Below are positions 10,411 to 10,923 of a stretch of DNA of 10,923 nt, one piece after another. Numbering within the stretch: position 1 is the first letter of the stretch; each line of letters begins with the position of its first letter. Origin of the DNA: Usnea hakonensis (Eukaryota > Ascomycota > Lecanoromycetes > Lecanorales > Parmeliaceae); assembly GCA_013423325.1 (NCBI GenBank), contig BLJB01000556.1:1-10923 (forward strand), in the 5' to 3' direction. The notes below the pieces were generated by a model that saw only the letters and a program-made list of their open reading frames with translations, was not told the DNA's origin and searched no databases. The translations under genes were made by a program, and so were the position numbers.

Positions 10411-10514
10411 CGTGTAGAGGTTTTTACCCTGGCGTAAGCAAAGGTTTCCTCTACAATATTGCTATAGAGCTTCCCGTAATTATCTTTCACATAGTTAGAT
10501 AGACACGAGTATGA
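10411..10514 (+). repeat. LINE-derived 3' end of the retroposon
   Basis: The reverse complement of this segment aligns with 2874-2989 over shared blocks such as CTATCTAACTAT, AAAGATAATTACGGGAA, CTCTATAG and GGGTAAAAA. Most differences are CA or TG here and TA there, the expected RIP change. The two differ by a short gap or insertion near 2955-2965. It is probably the 3' UTR signal recognised by the LINE reverse transcriptase. Confidence 0.82.
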
Positions 10515-10534
10515 AATCCAATCCAATCCAATCC
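10515..10534 (+). repeat. (AATCC)4 tail of the retroposon
   Basis: Four exact AATCC units end immediately before the right target duplication. Many LINE families end in short tandem repeats rather than poly(A). The LINE copy at 2864 has a two-unit mutated version, so both belong to one tailing type. Confidence 0.9.
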
Positions 10535-10547
10535 AAAAAAGATTATT
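10535..10547 (+). repeat. Target-site duplication, right copy
   Basis: Exact repeat of 9271-9283. It follows the (AATCC)4 tail directly, and chromovirus sequence with full RIP damage resumes after it. Confidence 0.9.
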
Positions 10548-10861
10548 AAATTAAACTATATATTAAATAAGACTCTATATCGATTTATCTAGAGCTTATT
10601 AAAAATAATTATATATTATCCTAAATTAATAATAAGTATAGAAATAGTTAGTTCCTTATAGCTATTAAATTTAAAATTAAATAAAAATAAATAAATAATA
10701 AGAGTCTTTAATATATTACTATTATATCTATATATATATTAAGACTTAGAAAGAGGTATAGATAAGATTTTAAATATAATATATATAGCTAAAATTATCC
10801 TCTTATTAATAAAGTAGTATTCTATAATATTAGTATTAATTAGAAAAGATATCTAGTACCT
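10548..10861 (-). pseudogene. Chromovirus protease relic (element B, separated part)
   Basis: Minus-strand translation continues the pol frame upstream of the retroposon. It reads as a retroviral-type aspartic protease: LINTN near 10820-10840 stands where the active-site D-T/S-G is expected, with Asp and Gly changed as RIP would do, and LIINLGQYIIIF near 10605-10645 corresponds to the V-T-D-L-G-x-x-x-I-I-L-G block before the protease end. About ten codons upstream of the active site the sequence changes abruptly at 10862, so gag is not in view. Confidence 0.7.
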
Positions 10862-10923
10862 TGTCACGGATATACAGTGATTTAGGTATGAGTTCCTACT
10901 TCGGTGGGGGCTCGGAGCTCTTT
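10862..10923. mobile_element. Possible edge of another LTR element or insertion
   Basis: RIP-type sequence ends at about 10860, and the last 62 bases have normal TG and CA and higher GC. The new sequence starts TGTCACGG, a common kind of start for fungal gypsy-type LTRs, and it breaks the chromovirus protease. Only the edge is visible, so the type and strand of the element are unknown. Confidence 0.4.

Larger units (their letters stand above)
9284..10534 (+). mobile_element. LINE-tailed chimeric retroposon, little mutated
   Basis: A 1251-bp insert lies between perfect 13-bp target duplications, with an (AATCC)4 tail at its right end, so it came in by target-primed reverse transcription in + orientation. 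Its last ~100 bp match the 3' end of the Tad-type LINE at 2874-2989, but nothing upstream matches the LINE C-terminal coding region. It is therefore a chimera or non-autonomous partner, not a simple 5'-truncated LINE. Three zones are visible: a GC-rich cap (9284 to about 9370) with normal TG and CA; a middle (9421-10260) where TG is almost absent but CA is common; and a 3' zone (10261-10534) with both. No intact protein frame was found; the longest open stretch I saw is 90 codons without an ATG (10230-10499). The plan recalls the MINE elements of Magnaporthe, which join another element to an MGL LINE 3' end. Confidence 0.82.
5249..10861 (-). mobile_element. Ty3/gypsy chromovirus (element B), RIP-degraded, interrupted
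   Basis: The element runs right to left. From its 3' end it has the LTR (5249-5432), polypurine tract (5433-5444), a ~570-bp 3' non-coding region, and the pol relic with chromodomain, integrase, RNase H, reverse transcriptase and protease. The order protease-RT-RNase H-integrase-chromodomain defines a chromovirus. It interrupts the LINE at 5248/5249; the five bases before it are AATTT. It is itself interrupted by the retroposon at 9284-10534 and apparently by another element at 10862, so gag and the 5' LTR are not seen. Confidence 0.88.

Noticed and set aside
10230..10499. 90-codon open frame on the + strand in the retroposon
   Set aside because: It has no ATG, overlaps the LINE-derived 3' UTR homology and resembles no known domain. 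Chance openness is likely.
9284..10534. Simple 5'-truncated copy of the LINE at 2864-5248
   Set aside because: The homology stops about 105 bp upstream of the tail, well within the 3' UTR; the C-terminal ORF2 motifs seen at 3200-3420 do not appear in the insert.

Overview
The window looks like a transposon graveyard from a filamentous ascomycete (Pezizomycotina) that performs repeat-induced point mutation (RIP). Most of the sequence is very rich in TA. The dinucleotides CA and TG are almost missing over kilobases, while many CG steps survive, which is the CpA-to-TpA signature of RIP. No intact host gene was found. Every recognisable coding region belongs to a mobile element and is riddled with TAA/TAG. 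Reading those stops as mutated CAA, CAG or TGG codons makes the protein families recognisable. All family calls come from reading translations by eye; no search was run.

Layout. 1-2334 is an unidentified mutated relic, best read on the + strand, ending in proline/glutamate-type repeats. 2335-2863 is the 3' end of a Ty3/gypsy-type LTR element on the minus strand (element A: LTR, polypurine tract, part of the 3' non-coding region). 2864-5248 is a Tad-clade non-LTR retrotransposon (LINE) on the minus strand, inserted in A and cut at its upstream side. 5249-10861 is a second Ty3/gypsy element on the minus strand (element B), a chromovirus with protease, reverse transcriptase, RNase H, integrase and a C-terminal chromodomain. 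9284-10534 is a 1251-bp, far less mutated retroposon inserted into B in + orientation between the protease and the reverse transcriptase. From about 10862 to the window end there is another abrupt change to unmutated sequence starting TGTCACGG, probably the edge of a further insertion.

How the parts relate. The elements are nested: relic, then A, then LINE, then B, then the retroposon (and probably a third LTR element in B). The retroposon is the most interesting part. It has a perfect 13-bp target-site duplication, an (AATCC)4 tail, and a last ~100 bp homologous to the 3' end of the window's LINE, but its upstream 1.1 kb is unrelated to the LINE coding region. It is therefore a LINE-tailed chimera, comparable in plan to the MINE elements of Magnaporthe. 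Its middle 840 bp shows a strongly one-sided loss of TG while CA is kept, suggesting mutation of one strand only.
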